Shown here piece by piece: positions 61,301-64,000 of a stretch of 64,000 nucleotides of DNA. This DNA is from Datnioides undecimradiatus (lineage: Eukaryota > Chordata > Actinopteri > Lobotiformes > Datnioididae): positions 2,632,001 to 2,696,000 of the forward strand of contig WARS01000031.1 of NCBI GenBank assembly GCA_008933995.1, in the 5' to 3' direction. The position numbers and the translations under genes were made by a program. The notes beneath the pieces were generated by a model. The model had not been told where the DNA came from. It worked only from the letters and a program-made list of their open reading frames with translations, and ran no database searches. Every line of letters begins with the position of its first letter. Positions within the stretch are counted from its first letter, which is position 1.

Positions 61301-63330
61301 AGGAGCAAAAATGAGACAATAAAATCAAAATCCACTTGCATGTGCTCCAGCGACTTGGTGATGAAAATAAGACAGCTTCATGTAGTAACATAATGACAAT
61401 CAATTAAAAGTGCTCTGACATGAGGGCGAAATGCCATTAAAGTCACTGTGATCTTTGTTTAACAGTACAAAAATAGAGTTAACAACTTTGTGACGCATTT
61501 GCACAGAGGTGTTTTTTACTAACAAATCACAACACATAGCATGTTATGTCTCTCAGGGAGGCAAGATAAAACAATGGGTCCGACATGATCTGAGATTCTA
61601 CCTGCAGTTGCTAAGCAACACCCACCTCCAACCTCTCAATCTGTCCCATTGGTCAGCAGGAAAAACGCACAAGGCATCTCATTGGCTAGGAGAAAGTTAA
61701 TAAACTTTAGCCAAGACCTGCCTCCCCGTGTGCGCACACACTCTCCCTTGCTCTCTCCCCCCCCCCACACACACACACACAATGAAGAGATTCTTGTGAA
61801 TGAGAGCATGAGAGGGTGTCAGTGCTTGCGCAGTACAGTGCTGATATATGCATTGAGCTCCTGAGCTAAAAATAAAGATCACACTGAATGCTGTGCCACT
61901 GAAAGTTGCAAGACTGAATTCAAAGTGACAAGTCTAGTTCTCTCCAGACAGAGCAATGAGGTCCCACCCTCATCATAGATCCAGGAGGTATTTTGTGACG
62001 TACGTTTTTAGCATTGAATTCTAATAAAAGCTTGTTCCCAACAGTTCTTCACATTTGATCAGGATAAAAATGTAACATAGGAAAGCCTGAAATACAATTC
62101 AAAGGTGGTATTTAGCAGTGGTTCCCAAATGTAACCCCACAGCCCAATCAGATGAGTGCAAGTACAACTTCACCCACAATAGTCATGTTATTTAGAACAG
62201 ATGTTAACCTGGGTGTTATTTAACAGTTTTTATCACTGAAGTTAATATTTACATATTTTAATGAATATTCTTTTTCATACTAGGTGAACAAAATCAACAT
62301 TTAAGCTGATTTAGTCAAAATTGCATTTGTACCACTTAAACATGGAGAAGAAGGAGATGCACAATTTATTTTACTTTTATTTAGCCTCATCTATTATGTT
62401 TAGCTACACTGTTCATCTATTAAGTACACTTACTTGTGATTAGTTAACTATTTAAACCAAAAGACAACAAAAACACAAGAAACATTTCTCACAAAGGTAG
62501 ACAGTTCCTTCACGATGCATTCATTTAAGCTAATTAATAAACTGTGTAATGGTGGGCTATTTCCATCGTTCTCCATTACTTAAAGATAAATGCATCCTCA
62601 TTTTTTGGCCAATATAAACAAAAATTTGTCAAAAAAATGTCTTTTTATATGTGGATCTTGACTGTAGTTTTGGACAGCAGTGATTGATGTGCTGCTAACA
62701 CCTCTTTCAAGACTGAATGTGTGGTCTGTGCTCTGTTGAAGGTTTAAATACACTTATCATCCGGTATCCCCACGAGGCATTGGTAGAGACAAATAGCATC
62801 CTATCAGTCACTGCACTTTGGAGTTCACCGTTTTCTTCCTAAAGGCATACGAAATGGTTGCTTTTGTGATATCGAGACGACAAGAAAGTTATCTTTGTGA
62901 GTTATGCTGCGAGTCACTTCTAGGTCAGTTCAATTTTTCTTGCCATTGTTTTTTTCACCTTCCATGAACCTGCGCTACGTCACTTATTTATCATTAGAAC
63001 ATCTTGTAACCCACACATCACTGGAAACCACATTCAGACTCAACATCAATAGCACACAAATCAGTTATTACATTTATGAAAAGATTTATTTAGCAAAAAA
63101 CAGTCACAATTTCTGTTACAAGCAGTTTTATTATGAGATAACTATGACCCTAGTGTTATTAACTGTACAAGGGAAAAAGGAATAAAAAATACAAATACAG
63201 CTCATTAAAGAACAGTTTCAGTTTTTTTGTGCCATACCTCCATTTGAGGTCATCAAGAGGCTACCTCTGAAATTAGCTGCCCTGGGAATGTCACCCTCCA
63301 GACCCAACTCAAAACAGTCACAGGACATGT
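52383..63330. other. bdnf upstream gene desert, distal part
   Basis: No gene supported in about 11 kb. AT-rich with scattered microsatellites (54533-54555 C/CA, 61758-61782 C/CA). The frame at 55434-55961 begins with a non-ATG codon and has no family resemblance. Confidence 0.4.
61758..61782. repeat. Poly-C/(CA)n microsatellite
   Basis: Ten C followed by about eight CA units. Confidence 0.9.
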
Positions 63331-63336
63331 TTTATT
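63331..63336 (-). terminator. Candidate polyadenylation signal of the terminal gene
   Basis: AATAAA on minus, 309 nt past the stop codon at 63645. Further AATAAA-like signals lie below it. Confidence 0.4.
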
Positions 63337-63644
63337 TCTTTTGTTAATATGTACATGCATTTAAAAAAAAAAAAAAACATCTTTAAAAAGCTACCAAAAT
63401 AATAATCCAGAAAGACCAAAATGTTTATATACAGTCAAGTGAAATTTTGCTGCAGTTTAATGCAAAATCAAAAAGTGAAGCAAAACAATGCAACTAAAAT
63501 TACATTTGATCTTATTACATTAGCATTCATTAAAGAAAACAAAATTTGCCTTTTTTTCAAGTTTTAACAAAACATGGATGGAAAAGGGTGGAAAGTGAAA
63601 ATTGTCATTCAGGCATACAGGCCAGATTTAAACACAATGTTGCT

Positions 63645-64000
63645 TTACATCCGTTTGGTCACTCGTTTGAACGTTTTACTTAAAATTGACTTTGATTTCT
63701 GAGATTCAATTAGGGTGAGATTTCCTTCAGAAATGCTCCTCACAACCCTTCGAGGCTTGTTCTCTGAACCTGAGGACGGACACCAAACAAGGAATAGCAT
63801 CAAGAATAACCAGAAGTACACCTTTCACTGTAATATTATAGTTAGGATTACATGTATTGTGAATGTCTTTTGTAATTGTGTGTTTTTGGGTTGATACTTA
63901 CCAGCAAAACGATGCACTCTGAGTGGTCTCTGGGACACCGGGGCATCTTTTCTTATACGCTTTGGCGCAGAGAGACCATGTGTTAACTCTTCTCGAATGC
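63645..64000 (-). CDS. C-terminal two exons of a minus-strand gene, possibly kif18a
   Basis: Two coding exons joined in frame: 63902 to beyond 64000 (donor TTTGCTG|GTAAGT) and 63645-63769 (acceptor CCGTCCTCAG), phase 1. The visible protein reads IREELTHGLSAPKRIRKDAP, VSQRPLRVHRFAGSENKPRR, VVRSISEGNLTLIESQKSKS, ILSKTFKRVTKRM and then stop. It is a basic, Ser-rich tail with several RxxS/KxxS kinase-type sites, probably disordered. I cannot recognise the family from this alone. In human the gene upstream of BDNF in the same orientation is KIF18A, a plus-end kinesin with a basic C-terminal tail, so kif18a is the best positional guess. The rest lies beyond the window. Confidence 0.7.

Overview
The window is nuclear DNA of a bony fish, most likely a spiny-rayed teleost. 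The genes are intron-rich and their proteins are close to vertebrate orthologues. Long AT-rich intergenic stretches, abundant (CA)n and (GATA)n microsatellites and fish-type dispersed-repeat debris fit this. Everything here was read by eye from the sequence. Exon borders come from splice signals plus remembered vertebrate proteins, not from transcripts.

Layout: positions 1-4066 (minus) hold ten coding exons of mphosph10, whose last exon lies outside the window. Its start codon is head to head with mcee (4159-5979, plus), with only 92 bp between the two ATGs. A heavy-type ferritin gene follows on minus (coding 7867-9759), with a 5' noncoding exon carrying a textbook iron-responsive element near 10.8 kb. 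Then come rplp2 (minus, coding 13245-14915, noncoding first exon near 15.8 kb), lin7c (minus, coding 22415-25497, with about 4 kb of probable 3'UTR down to 18.4 kb) and bdnf (minus, whole prepro-protein in one exon, 29184-29993). From 45 kb to 63 kb I see no gene. The last 355 bases carry the two final coding exons of another minus-strand gene; its place upstream of bdnf suggests kif18a, but the sequence alone does not prove that.

The most interesting part is the 14 kb upstream of the bdnf coding exon. It appears to keep the mammalian arrangement of alternative 5' exons. An exon I candidate (43.42-43.87 kb) ends exactly in ATG, so that splicing gives the N-terminus MFHQVRRVM. An exon II (42.53-42.67 kb) contains an RE1/NRSE silencer almost identical to the mammalian bdnf one. 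A small TATA-driven exon III candidate ends at 42.215 kb. An exon IV (35.40-35.65 kb) has a core nearly identical to the mammalian activity-dependent exon IV.

The genes have separate jobs: rRNA processing (mphosph10), mitochondrial propionate catabolism (mcee), iron storage (ferritin), translation (rplp2), synaptic scaffolding (lin7c) and neurotrophin signalling (bdnf). The lin7c-bdnf adjacency is the conserved vertebrate block, and the mphosph10-mcee pair is a conserved bidirectional unit.
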